Shown in pieces: positions 23,929-35,502 of a DNA stretch of 64,000 nt. The number at the start of each line of letters is the position of its first letter. Within the stretch, counting starts at the first letter, position 1. The notes beneath the pieces are model-generated. The model was not told the DNA's origin. It saw only the letters and a list, made by a program, of their open reading frames with translations, and did not search any database. A program made the translations under genes and the position numbers. The DNA comes from Nepenthes gracilis (taxonomy: Eukaryota; Streptophyta; Magnoliopsida; Caryophyllales; Nepenthaceae): NCBI GenBank assembly GCA_033239525.1, contig BSYO01000004.1:18948037-19012036 (forward strand). The letters run 5' to 3'.

Positions 23929-26423
23929 GGCTACTCTAGAAAAGTAGACAGCGAGAGCGCCAAAGGGAGAAGAACTGGTATTTCTTCGATATGTAGAAGG
24001 TTGAAAAACATTCGCACGGAGGAGACGGGCCGTAATCTGGTCCGGGCAGTTTTAATGTATTAGGAATTTTATGTAAAACTGCATTAGACTTACAACTGCT
24101 CAGATAATCATGTTATTATATAATTTGAAAGCATAAAGTTAAACAATAGTCGTATAACTATATTATATTTAACAAAGAATTAGAATTCAATTTTTGTCCA
24201 TTTATTCTTCTCTCTTTTTTTAATAAAATCATTTATTTATTTATACACATAATTAATAGTCTTATTATTTAAAAAATAAAAACATTAATTCTTTAATTAT
24301 ACATATTTTTATAAAAGATCGAACATATTAAATTTTTAAGATCATGTAGTTAAATTATTTAAATAAATTTTTAAGTATATAACTCTGTCAATTTGCTAGA
24401 GAGATGCACTTTTGGGAGGGGGATATTTTTAAACATGATATGCTGTAACGATCTAAACTAATAATATTAAATTTTTAAAAACACAATCTCAATAAAATAT
24501 TTAAAATAAAACATACCAATAAAAAGTTTTAAATCTCTTATCATGGAACTCTCAAATTTTAATATCGTTTTTACTTGAAATCTTAACAGTAATATATGAT
24601 TTCTTCTAACCTAATCGTCTTGATTTAGATGTTCTTACTTGCCTTAGTTTTGGTGGTAGCATATTCTAAGTAGAAGATCATCCAAAAAGGTAAATAAGTT
24701 AACTTAAGGTTCAAAGCAATTAGATTAGCAATTTAAGAAAGACTTTTAGGGCTAAATAAAAGCTTGGCTTAAAGAAATGTGCCTAAGTTATGACTTTTCA
24801 GAGAAAAGATATTTCAAGATCGATAACTCACTATCTTAAACTTCTTTTTGGCCAAATAAAGCTGGCCAATAAGCCTAGATATGAGTTAGTCGGGTATCCT
24901 TTCTATATTTCACGTAGGAAATAAGCAAGTATGAAAAAATGAATTGATAGCTCTTTCCATCTCTAAAAACTTAATTCTATCAAAGAACAGATATTTTCCT
25001 AAAAGCGGATTCTCAAAGACCGTATTTTAGGGAAGCAAGGCTAAGGAACTTAGGAAGAAAAGGCGATCTATCGTTGTACCTGTTCCCATAACCATCTCTT
25101 TAGCAACCCGTTGTTCCTTCTCAAAGACCGTATTTGATCAACTTGTTCATTCTAGAGTCAAAAAAAATATAATGGTGAGTCAAATACTCAACAAGTAAAT
25201 ATGGTTAATAATATAAGAATACAAGTAAGTATCTCAAACTATAATATTAAATGCATAAAAATCCATAAAAGCATATAACATACTAATAAATGTCCGATAC
25301 TCAATAATATATTGTGTCCACTACCAAAAACGCCATAGTAACAATTGGATATTAGAAATACAATAATGATTCTATTGAATCCAATCATTAACTCAACACA
25401 AAATCATTATTATACAAGATAACAATAATTTTCACTGTATGAAATAATAATAATTTATATCATTATTATTCTACTAAAGTGGACCAAATATCGCGTATTT
25501 ACGTTCCAATTGTTGGATAAATATCATGAGATTATCCGATATTTAGGTATTGTCATTACCCTTACAGCCTTCTCAAAGTCTATACATATAATATACTCAT
25601 ACTATATATAATACTCCTTACTGATAACATCATTGATATTATTTCTTACATAGTCACTAGGTTATAAGCATCCTTCTTAAAATTAATGATCTTAACCTCT
25701 GAAATAAAATAGGTATCAAAAAAATACAAACTATTTTAAAATCTCTCAAACTTCTATTCACCAAATATTTTAGAATCTTTACATATTCTCATTTAATTAT
25801 TAATAAAATATCAAAAAATATATGCACGTGATTTAAAACAATACAAAAAATTAATTATCACATGAAAAGAGAAAACCCAATGAGTTTGACTATTTGACCA
25901 ACCCTTCTAATATTACATTTTCACCGATCCCAAATCTTATTTCTAAGTCATAAAATACCTCTCCTAGCCAAACAGGAGGAAAAGATTATTTGCAAGACAA
26001 TGAAAAAATTTTGCTTGCCTCCAATCTTCTCTTAGTAAAATAAAGTTTCGTCGACCTTCCTTCTTCGATTTATCCTTCTCTCCCTTACTGACTTCTTCAA
26101 TCTTTCCCCTATCACTCCAATGACTGACGATTTTGTGGATAATCCAAAATGAAGAAAGAGTCGTATTTATAAAAATTACTAAAATGAGACATTAACCATC
26201 GGTGGTTGATAAAACGGCCGTCATGGAGAAGACGTGCGCGAGCCGTTTTGACTGAGCAGAAGAAGAAACTGGGGCAATAGGGAAGAAAGAACACCGCAGG
26301 CTTGAAGAAGAATCGAGACAGAGAGAGAGAGAGAGGACGTTGCGATCTGTTTGGGAGAGGAAGGTGACGAAGTTTCCTGAAAAAAGTCAAAGCACGAGAG
26401 ATGAGTGTATAAATTAATAACAA
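23929..26423. other. Intergenic DNA upstream of UBC, decayed repeats
   Basis: The first few hundred bases should contain the UBC promoter and 5' UTR; no clear TATA box was chosen. The rest is AT-rich. A TGTAACGATCTAAAC start near 24444 resembles a Ty3/gypsy LTR start, and 26210-26420 has the purine-rich look of an LTR leader, but no matching ends were found. Confidence 0.4.
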
Positions 26424-26440
26424 CAATAATAATAATAATA

Positions 26441-26469
<29 letters not shown>
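26424..26469. repeat. AAT/ATT microsatellite
   Basis: An AAT run followed by an ATT run, forming a perfect palindrome-like tract. It is the target of the solo LTR at 26470. Confidence 0.9.
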
Positions 26470-26471
<2 letters not shown>

Positions 26472-27111
26472 GTTGGTTCAGTTAGCCTCATCGAAAAAGG
26501 TCCGTCAATAGAAAAATTTTGGCTCAGAATCGAACAACAATCCAATCGGCTCAGACAACCTAAACGAATGGGTGGGCTTGTCGGCCCAGTCAGAACGGCT
26601 CACGATCTACTTCTTATACGCTAAAAAAATTTACTATAACTATCGATCAACTGGTATTTCCTATTCATCCGGACAGCTCAATAGTCGGTTGTCAGCGGGC
26701 ATGAAAGATTAAACTGCCTATCAACGATATAAATATCTATTCACTACAGTAGAGAAGGGAATGACAATAAAAAAACAGACACAAAAAAAGAGACGCTCCC
26801 CTCCAATAACATTTATCTTTCAAAAACACTTTCTATCGAGCACATCACACTCAATCCCTCGTATGTATATTAGCATTCTTATTTTGTATCCTTCATTTTT
26901 CTTTTCTCATAGAAAAATTATTGATTTGAGCGTCAAAAAATATATTAAATAGTGAGTTTCGTTAATCTTCTGATATCTTATCTGTTCGTTGTACTGCATA
27001 GAATTCAGGTTTAAGGTTATGAAAATCGATCCCGCTTTAGATCGACCTAATCCAAAAATTCGATTTATGACTTCCTAATCCGTACAATAATACGAATTTA
27101 AAGACGTATCA
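26470..27111 (+). mobile_element. Small Tat-type solo LTR
   Basis: The 642-bp sequence ends CTTCCTAATCCGTACAA...AAAGACGTATCA, as in the Tat-type LTRs at 19955-21324 and 44964-45967. It also carries their 'TTGAGCGTC', 'GAGTTTCGT' and 'CTGTTCGTTGTACTGCAT' U5 blocks. ATTAT lies on both sides, but as the target is an ATT microsatellite this is weak proof. No internal region is present, so it is a solo LTR from recombination or an incomplete copy. Confidence 0.75.
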
Positions 27112-29141
27112 ATTATTATTATTATTTATTAATATTGGTATATACGTTTAAACCCTTTAAAAATTTACTAAATCTAAAATTTTAAATCTAAATATTAATT
27201 TTTTTAAATCTAATATAATTATTTATCCAATTAAATATTTAGTTATTTATTTTATCATATTTTTTTTTTCCAAAAACAGCCCAATGATTACTACATAACT
27301 CATAATCAAAAAAAAAAAAAAAAAAATTTAAACTCAAAAACATCCGAAACACTACATATACACATAAAATAATGATTTGATCCAAGAATAAAGCAAGCTG
27401 TAAATCTTGGGACATAAAATCTTCCACACCACTATAAAAATAATGTCTGAGAGCCTAAAATTTTTTTTAAGAGCCTCCTTTGCCGCTCTAATAAGTGAAA
27501 ACACCTTACAATCTAAAATAATAAAAAGCAAGCATAAAAAAAATATATCAAATAAAACTAATTGCCCCAGTTGAATATACATCAGGTAGAAATAATGTTA
27601 CCCCTAATTATAGTCCCTCTGGGGTGTAAACTATATCTTTTTTTTACTTGAACAAATAGTAAAAACACCATGTGGAAACAATGATAGATCTAATTATAGT
27701 TCCCCGAGAGTATAAACCATATCTTTTTTTTAACTTGAACAAAAGGTGGAGCAGGGAAGATGGCTCTAAAGTATCTCATTGAAGAGACTGAAGAAGCCTA
27801 CCCAATATTACGACTTAAGTCTACACCACCATAATTTTACTATATTATTCTATGGAAGAGGGTGGGTTGTTATTCAGGTTGTGTGTGTAGTAGTAGCAAT
27901 AGCAATAGCAGCCGCAGTGGTAGGGGAAGAAATGGTTGTACCTTTCAAATGCACAGGTAGTCATATAGCATAGCCCCGCTGATTTGTCCTTGATCAAAGC
28001 ATCGAGCACAATGTAACCGAGTTTTACTTAAGCCAGACACGTGTTCATTTAATAACGGAGTTTCACCGAACTACCTTTCTCAAAACAAAGGCAAACCCCC
28101 CCTCAATTTGAACTTTTTGATAACCGAGTTGACTGCCACAAGTAAAAAAGAATTCACAGTTTGGTCATCCAACCAGAAATATTCCTGAGTGTACATTAAA
28201 CTTCTTAACAAACATAACACACTCTAGTATACTATTGAGAAAAAACATGTTTAAAAACAGATTGCATAAGGTAATATTGAGTGTTACAGGCTCATCTAGA
28301 GTTTTGAAGATATTATAAAGGTCTTCCATGCAGCCAGCCCCAGTGATTCATAAGAGAATGACTTTTATTAAACTCTAAACCCTAAAACTACCAACCCCAA
28401 ATTCTATACATAACTACATGTTTTCAACCTTTCCTACGTATAATATACATACATAATTGGCTCAATGTTGCCATTGAACCCATAATTATAAACAATATTT
28501 TATTTTTACTTCACAAGATGTTAATTTATGCTTATAAGTACTAAATCTTATTAATGTAGCATAAACCCCTTTACTTCAACTACATTTTTTTTGTCAAAAT
28601 AAAGGATTAAACTGCTTTTATGAGAATTGAAGGCAATTCAGAAATAATTTCTCAATTCCAATCATTGATGTTTTCTAGATGAACTTCATGGGGTACCTTT
28701 AACTTCCAAATTAGACCAGAGATCTGACAGTCAAAATCGCTTGAACAAAACCCATATACAATTTTTATCATTTTTTCTGTTTTTTTTTTTTTTTTTCTCT
28801 TGGCCTCCCCATGTTGTTTCCTTCTCTCCTGCTTCTGTTTCTCTGTGTGGAGTGATAGCATGTCAAAATTGAATTAGAAACAAAATCACAACAAATTTCA
28901 AAAATTGCCTGGAGCTGCAAGTAAACTTTCAATATGCTTAACATATGAAAGCAAAAGCAATTTTGATAAAATTTCAATTGTCCTGAGGAGCTTCAACTGG
29001 CATTATCGAAAATTTCACAAGTGGTGACCGAAATCACTTGATAAATAAAGGCAAATTGGCAGAGAAAAAAGGATTAAGCAGGTCGTCTGAGACTGGGAGG
29101 AGGTTAAGTTACTGGATTGTCAAATGGTTGGTTTAATGCTT
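27112..29141. other. Intergenic DNA, 3' side of BOLA4
   Basis: AT-rich, no gene recognised. An 86-bp tandem duplication starts at 27604 and 27690 ('CTAATTATAG..CATATC'). The 3' UTR and poly(A) site of BOLA4 should lie in the last few hundred bases before 29142. Confidence 0.5.
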
Positions 29142-29295
29142 TCACTTGTTCCCTGCTGCTTCAGTAGGAGTTTTTGTGATCATCTGGTCTACAGCATGCA
29201 CTGTGCTCTGCAGTTCCTCCCATATTGCCTTGTACACCATACGCTGCCTATTTACTGCAGACTGTCCCTCAAAAGCCGAAGATACAACGCTAATA
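29142..29295 (-). CDS. BOLA4: BOLA4-like, exon 3
   Basis: Completes a Ser codon split by intron 2 and encodes [20 protein letters not shown] then [20 protein letters not shown] and [11 protein letters not shown], stop TGA. This is the helix-turn carboxy half of the BolA fold. The acceptor is ...CTTCGTGGCAG. Intron 2 (29296-29845) is 550 bp. Confidence 0.95.
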
Positions 29296-29845
29296 CTGCC
29301 ACGAAGGTCCAAACAGAGACAATTAAACAAGAAGCTCGGATCTCTCCCCTGACCAGATGCACATGCCAATCAACAGCAAGTGCAGTGGCAATAGACAAAG
29401 GCGGTTTCATGAAGAAAGTCAGTTCAACCTAATCTTTAAAGGAGATGTGGGTGCTAGCTTATTCAAACAATCTACAATTTAACATTATTGAGCTTTGCTC
29501 AATGATGATGATGAATAGGCTCATCTACTTGAGCAAAAGAAAAAAAAAAACTCAGCACAAATAGACTAAGCATTAGTACATGCTAATGGTGTCAGCCATA
29601 TTTATAAAAAAAAAAAAAACCTAAAAGTTCAATTAAAATAAATGAGTTTGAACACGTCAAAACTTGGCCTAACTCGGTTCATTTACAACATTAATCATCA
29701 AAACAAGACGACTATTACACTTTGAGTATAAAGCAATCACAAAGTTCCTAAACCAAAAAATACGGGTTGTTGAGAGAGGATATATATAACATGGATTGCA
29801 GAGACCAATTAAAAAATGTGGATGGTAGTGGGATAATGAACTCAC

Positions 29846-29913
29846 CTAACATGTCGTCCATCTCCATAAGCATCTTCTACAGTAACAGATTCTGCGTTTA
29901 GTTGTTCTTTAAT
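29846..29913 (-). CDS. BOLA4: BOLA4-like, exon 2
   Basis: Encodes IKEQLNAESVTVEDAYGDGR then HV plus two bases. It contains the His of the variable loop used in iron-sulfur cluster binding with glutaredoxins. It is flanked by CACAACAG and GTGAG splice sites, and the phases fit both neighbours. Confidence 0.95.
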
Positions 29914-31865
29914 CTGTTGTGAAACATAGTAAGTAAACACGAGCCTTGCTCATTAGAATTTTACATACATAGTTAGAAAATGAAAGGATTAGAGCACAAT
30001 ACCACATTCAGCTTTAACATGAAAAGAATTAAAATAGATAGTGAATCATAACATTTGTGGAAAAATAGATAAACCCGTAAAGCTTGGACGGAATGGAGAT
30101 TTGGCACCAAAACATCCTAAGTATATAGTGGTATCCCAAGTTTCCATTGAAATGAAGGATAAACATAACTTCATAGCCTTTCTCATTTACAAATTGAATA
30201 ATGTATGATATCATCAAACAATCAATGGCAGCAAATTTCCATTGTTTATGTCAGGAATATATAAATGAATCGGTGGGCCTAACTTCTGAAAGAGCTTCTG
30301 GCAGAAATTCCCATTCAGGGCATACACTAAAAGCCTTCATGAAAAACAATTTCAGCTTCTCAGTTAATTGGGGGATTTGAAGCAAAATCCAACTTAGAGC
30401 TTTTCTGGAAAACACTTCTAATTGCTTCCGGGAAAATCTCTTTTCAAAAGCTGTCATTTCTGATTACAGTTACAGTTACTTATAGATAAGTTCCTCAATC
30501 AGGCGAAGGTTAGACTCAACGACAAAATTCTATCAAGTAAACCACTGTCCTAGCAAGAGAAAGAGTAAACTAAACTCATGTTAATATTGGCCCCCTTGTC
30601 AACACAACAACAAATTCTTAATCCCACAAGGTGTCAACTACATAAATCCAGTTCTACTATTCTACTTGATTTAGCACAACATCAAGCGAAAGTAATTTTC
30701 AAATCATTAATTATTACTTCACTCCAAGTTTTCCAAGGTTCTACCTCTACCTAACCTCTTTCTTCAAACCTCAACCAAAGCAACCCTTGCAGGAATTTCA
30801 ATTGAAAATGTAGATGCCTAAACCATTATTAATGTTCCCATCTTACCTTTCCTTCTATGTGAATTCCAATTTGTTAGAAATATATTCATTTCTTCTATTG
30901 AACCTCAATCTTTTAGGGTCACTCCATTCATCCACTCATCAACCTCATCTCAACAACATTGACCTGTCATACATGCCATTTCTTAATTGCCGAATATTCT
31001 AATACATCAAAATTCCTAGTCCAATAGCAATCATTACAATTTTTATTTCAATTTTGGGGGCATTTTATTAACATGTAGTTGCATTTCATCATTTACCCAG
31101 CCTACCTTAACTTACCAAATCTGTCATTATTAGAAATCTCTGGGCATTAGCTTTGAATTCTTCAATGTGATGCCTATAATGCCAAAAAATGTATTTTGGT
31201 CTGAATGCTCTCCATTATGAATTCTCCTTCATTAAATAGGAAAAACCCTTCCCTAATTACAATCAATATCTCATAATTACAACCTTGATTATAGTAAGCC
31301 CTAACCACTAGCAATCAAGATCTCCTAAATAAGGAAGCCAAACATTAAGCAATATGACATCATCCCTCGCAAATTGAAAATGGTCAATCAAAACGCATCA
31401 ATTTATCAATCAAGAATTGATGTTATCATGGTAGTCTTAGTGAATACATCCAACGTCTAATAGTGGCAGTCTACTTTGATGGCTTTATGCACTCATGAAA
31501 AATTAGGATGGAGACAATTTGAATAGCATTAGTATTATTAGTATAAAATGGAGTAGAATTTAATTGAGGAATGCCAAAACCCCTACGCCACAATTTCAAA
31601 ACAGGCAAATGACATAACACAATGCTCAAGACTTAGTGGATGTCTTCAAAAAGTGGTCTTACTTCTTGCTCTTCTAAGAAATAAGAGCATCACCATGGAA
31701 CATGAACTAACTAGTAATTGAACAACATATATCCACACACCAAGCCCAATCAATGGCACTAAAGCTCATCAATTTTAGGGAAGACCCTATAATAAAAAAT
31801 AATCATTGACCCAGTGTACCCTTTAGATAACAAAAAATACACAACACTATCGCTAAGTAGGAATA

Positions 31866-32518
31866 TTAAGATACCTGATAAATTGACAAACCTGCTGGAT
31901 AGAAAAAGAGATATCTCACCAAGTAGTCGCCAAATAGTTCAAAAACGCCTACTAGTTGTCTATCCATAGATGAATACGATAATAATTCTCCCTCCTCTTG
32001 TCTAAACTTCAAATTTAACTCCATAGGGATACGAACCAAGTTTACTAAGTAAAGAACAGCCAAGGTAATAATCTCCTGTGTTTACTTGTACTGATTTAAA
32101 AGTATGCCAGTAGGAATAGTATGCACCTCAATACTAAGTATATACTATAGCAGACAAAGGTATTTCTTATCAAAAGAAGTCTTGAGATGACACTGAAGTT
32201 AACCAATCATACGAGAATTGGACCAAGTATGACAATATCATTCCCATATACAAGAAGCATAACAATCAAATGTCATTGTGGAAGCACAGCTACTGTACAA
32301 AGGAAAGGGTAAACCTTCATTTTTACCAAGTTTATAAAAAGCACATTCAGATTATGTATTAAGAGACGAAATGAATCGTTATTGTCCAAGTGACCATGTT
32401 TCATAAGATGAGTCAAAATATCAGAATTAAGGTGTCCCAATTTCTTATGCCAAGCATTACTATCAATACTAATGACAATATAAGCTAAAGAAACATTACT
32501 AGAATTAGGGTGTCCCAC
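31866..32518 (-). pseudogene. Copia pol fragments
   Basis: Minus-strand frames show a GAG-pre-integrase core (WHKKLGHLNSDILTHLMKHG, about 32450) and, after a large internal deletion, the end of reverse transcriptase (FRQEEGELLSYSSMDRQLVG, about 31990). The intervening integrase and RT core are missing. Order and strand match the gag blocks and LTR at higher coordinates. Confidence 0.75.
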
Positions 32519-32751
32519 TTTAGGCCCCTTTTACAATCATCTTCCCCGATACTTGATCCTATAAAAGATAACCATAGCGATTAAAGTGAATTTTTCACAA
32601 TTATTATCAACTGATTCTTCAACAGAAATCGAGCTAGTAGACAATTCTAATGATACAAGTACATTGCCAAAAAAAGGAGCCCAGATTCCCAACCACAATA
32701 ATTGAAAGAGAACTCCCATTGGCTGCCTAAATATGCTGCTCACTGTTGTAC

Positions 32752-33358
32752 TTATAAACATTATGAAAGAACATTGTACTTTTAGACATATGATTTGACC
32801 CATATAGGCAAACAAACGAGGAAAAACAAACCATTTTTTCTTACTTTGCAAATTAAGGCTGAGAAATTGGTCACAATCATCTGTTGTATCATCTCGGGTG
32901 TGACAGGAGGCAACTAAGTGTTTACTAATAGTTGGTCATTGGTAGAGACGAACTGGATAGTAGATGAAATGGGCTGGAGAGCAGTGTGTAAACCATGAGC
33001 TTGTTGAGTCCAAGGTCGTATGAGACAATCCTCAATGATGTGAACCTCCTTTTTCACAATAATTACAAAACTTCCTACTATAGTTTTTTTTGTAATATGT
33101 CCAATCTCCTTATAATTATAGCATTGAGTCTATGGCAAATTTTCTATTTCCCTAGGCAACATATGCCACATCAACTATCTCAGAAGTTTCTGTTTCTTAT
33201 GTCATGCTAAATTGTGTGGCTAAATGCAACTCTTCTCAAATAAATTCCCCCAAGTATACATCTAAGGAAGGGATAGGATCACAATTCAGTAACCGATCTA
33301 ACTAGTCCACAAATTCTCAGATTCTGATCTCAAAGTTTTATCATAAATTTATCCCTAA
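32752..33358 (-). pseudogene. Copia gag block, copy A
   Basis: Contains a zinc-knuckle remnant (FCNYCEKGG followed after a frameshift by H and C) typical of copia gag. It is duplicated, with about one difference every ten to fifteen bases by eye, at 34180-34787. Confidence 0.6.
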
Positions 33359-35022
33359 TGATATGTTTGGTTAGTGAGAATAAAAATTCTATTTCCACCT
33401 TATTTTCAATGGAATAAATATTCCTCCATTTGGTTACAATTTAACAGGAAATAAATATTACCGAGGAAATATTTATTCCCGGATTTCAGAGAATGAAAAA
33501 TACCACCTTTTATTAGGTATTTTTTATTCCAGGATATGAGTTATTCCCACATCTTAAATTTTTTATTCCAATTTTGCCCCCCATTCCTCTCGTCAGCAGC
33601 AAAACCCTTTTCCTCCCACGTCCCCTTCCTTCACCTCTGAAACCCATTTCTCTCCCGCAAAACTCTCTTCGTTCTCTCAATCAGCCGCCATTGCTCTCTT
33701 CACTCGAAACCCTTCTTCTTCCTTCAACATCGCTTCAAATCCTTCAACATCACTCGAAACCCATTTCTTCTCCTTCTCTCCACTCCACTACTTATTATTT
33801 CTTCACAAGAATTGTCTTCTACATCTTCAATCACTCGTCTTCTACAACTTCGATTCCTGTCCAATATCAAGGTCGATTCACATTACAAATCGGCTCAAGG
33901 TAAGAATTTCTAAAAACTATTGCAAATCCCTAGTTTTATTGAGTCTTCAAAACCCTAGTTCAAATTTGTCATTTGATTTATTAGATTTATGGTAAATTAT
34001 TCGACATATTTGCAGTTGAGATGTGCAAAAACCTTGTTTTATGTGTTCATTGCTGCAATCGTTAATAATTTGTTGAAAAATCAGTGAGCACAGCACGTAA
34101 GATGGAGAGCAAAGCACGAAGCTCTGTTCTGTTACCCATCTTCCGATTTTCACCAAAAATCGTTTTATGTGTTCGTGCTTACGAACATCATGTAAGAACT
34201 CTGTACTTCCAGACATATGATTTAACACATCATAGTCAAACAAACAAGGAAAAACGAATTCTTCTTTCTTTGCATACTAAGGCTGACAAATTGTCACAAT
34301 CATCTGTTGTACCATCTCGGGTGTGACAGAAGGCGAATGAGTTCTTACAAATGGTTGGTCATTGGTAGAGACGAACTAGACAGTAGTTGAAATGGGCTGG
34401 AGAGCAGCGTGAAAACCGTGAGCTTGTCAAGTCCAAGGTCGAACGAGACAGTCCACAATGATGAGAACCTCTTTTTTCACAATAATTACAAAATTTCTTA
34501 CTATAATTCTTTTTGTAATATGCCCAGTCTCCTTATAATTATATCACTGAGTCTAGGACAAATTTTCTATTTCCCTAAGCAACATATGCCACATCAACTA
34601 TCTTAGAAGTTACTGTTTCTTATGTCATGCTAAATTGTGTGGCTAAAAGCTACTCTTCTCAAATAAATTCCCCTAAGTATACATCTAAGGAAAGGATGGG
34701 ATCGCAATTCAGCAACCGATCTAACCAGTCCACAAATTCTCAGATTCTAATCTCAAAGTTTCATCATAAATTGATCCCTAAGGCCTCAGCATAAACTTTT
34801 TGGAGCACCATAAGTGTTACCTTCGAAATCTTATTCCTCATGTTATTCTACAAACTAAATAATGGAATACTAATTCCGACCTTATTCTATTCCAACAACC
34901 AAATATGAGAATAACAATTTCAACTCTATTCCCATACTATTCTATTCCCTGGGAATAACTATTTTATTCCCTGAAAATAACTATTCTATTCTCGCCCTAT
35001 TCCATTCCAACAATTAAATGTA
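33359..35022. mobile_element. Possible DNA transposon enclosing a copia gag copy
   Basis: The left end GATATGTTTGGTTAGTGAGA and the inverted right end GGTACATTTAATTGTTGGAA are similar. Both are followed by 'GGAATA'-rich subterminal sequence, as in plant hAT and PIF/Harbinger-type elements. AAT occurs on each side. Inside are a C/T-rich leader with a possible splice donor (33574-33903, then GTAAGAATTTC) and gag copy B. No transposase was recognised. An alternative is a plain duplication with unrelated flanks. Confidence 0.4.
34180..34787 (-). pseudogene. Copia gag block, copy B
   Basis: Direct repeat of 32752-33358, same orientation, nearly equal length (608 against 607). It lies between the two DNA-transposon-like ends. 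Confidence 0.6.
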
Positions 35023-35397
35023 CCAATAGAAATATAAGACTTTTGGAAGAAATATTCTTTACTATAAAAGTCGAGTACAATAGTATAAAGTACCTCTCCA
35101 ACACTCATTCCCGCGAATTGCCTCGAAAGTTGCCTCTCGGTTATATACCACTCATTGGCTTCACCTCACTTGACTTTGCTTGAATTGCTTATTCTCTAAC
35201 TTCTTGAGCTTGGTTAGCATCTATAGCTTCTTAAGCTTATCCCAAAAGAGAGAAATTCATCCCTTTATATAGGAATGCCACCCCCTCAACCAATGGTTAA
35301 GATCATCTTTCCATCCACCACTATGGATGGCTAAGATTCAAGTTTTAGGGTATTTTACATAAATATTTTCCTTTAGAATGCTCTAGAATTTCTCACA
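35023..35397 (-). repeat. Copia LTR (minus strand)
   Basis: Read on the minus strand it starts TGTGAGAAATTCTAGAGC, has a TATA box (CTATATAAAGGG, about 35270), and ends near CTATTGGTACA where the DNA-transposon-like end begins. It is the likely 5' LTR of the copia wreck at 31866-34787. Confidence 0.55.
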
Positions 35398-35502
35398 TCC
35401 TCCCTACTCGAGCATTCTAAAGTAAGTGTATATCTCTCCTTTTTTCTATAATTCTCTAGGCCATTCTATAATTGTCTAGGTCACTTTAGAATTTTCTAGA
35501 AT
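35371..35502 (-). promoter_or_regulatory. Heat-shock-element-like cluster at the copia LTR
   Basis: A perfect three-unit heat-shock element GAATTTTCTAGAA lies at 35489-35501. An imperfect one (GAATGCTCTAGAA, 35376-35388) falls inside the LTR start. A 13-bp inverted repeat (CTTTAGAATGCTC / GAGCATTCTAAAG, 35371-35422) surrounds the LTR edge. Placement upstream of the LTR TATA box resembles heat-responsive copia LTRs. The perfect element lies just outside the LTR as drawn. Confidence 0.4.
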
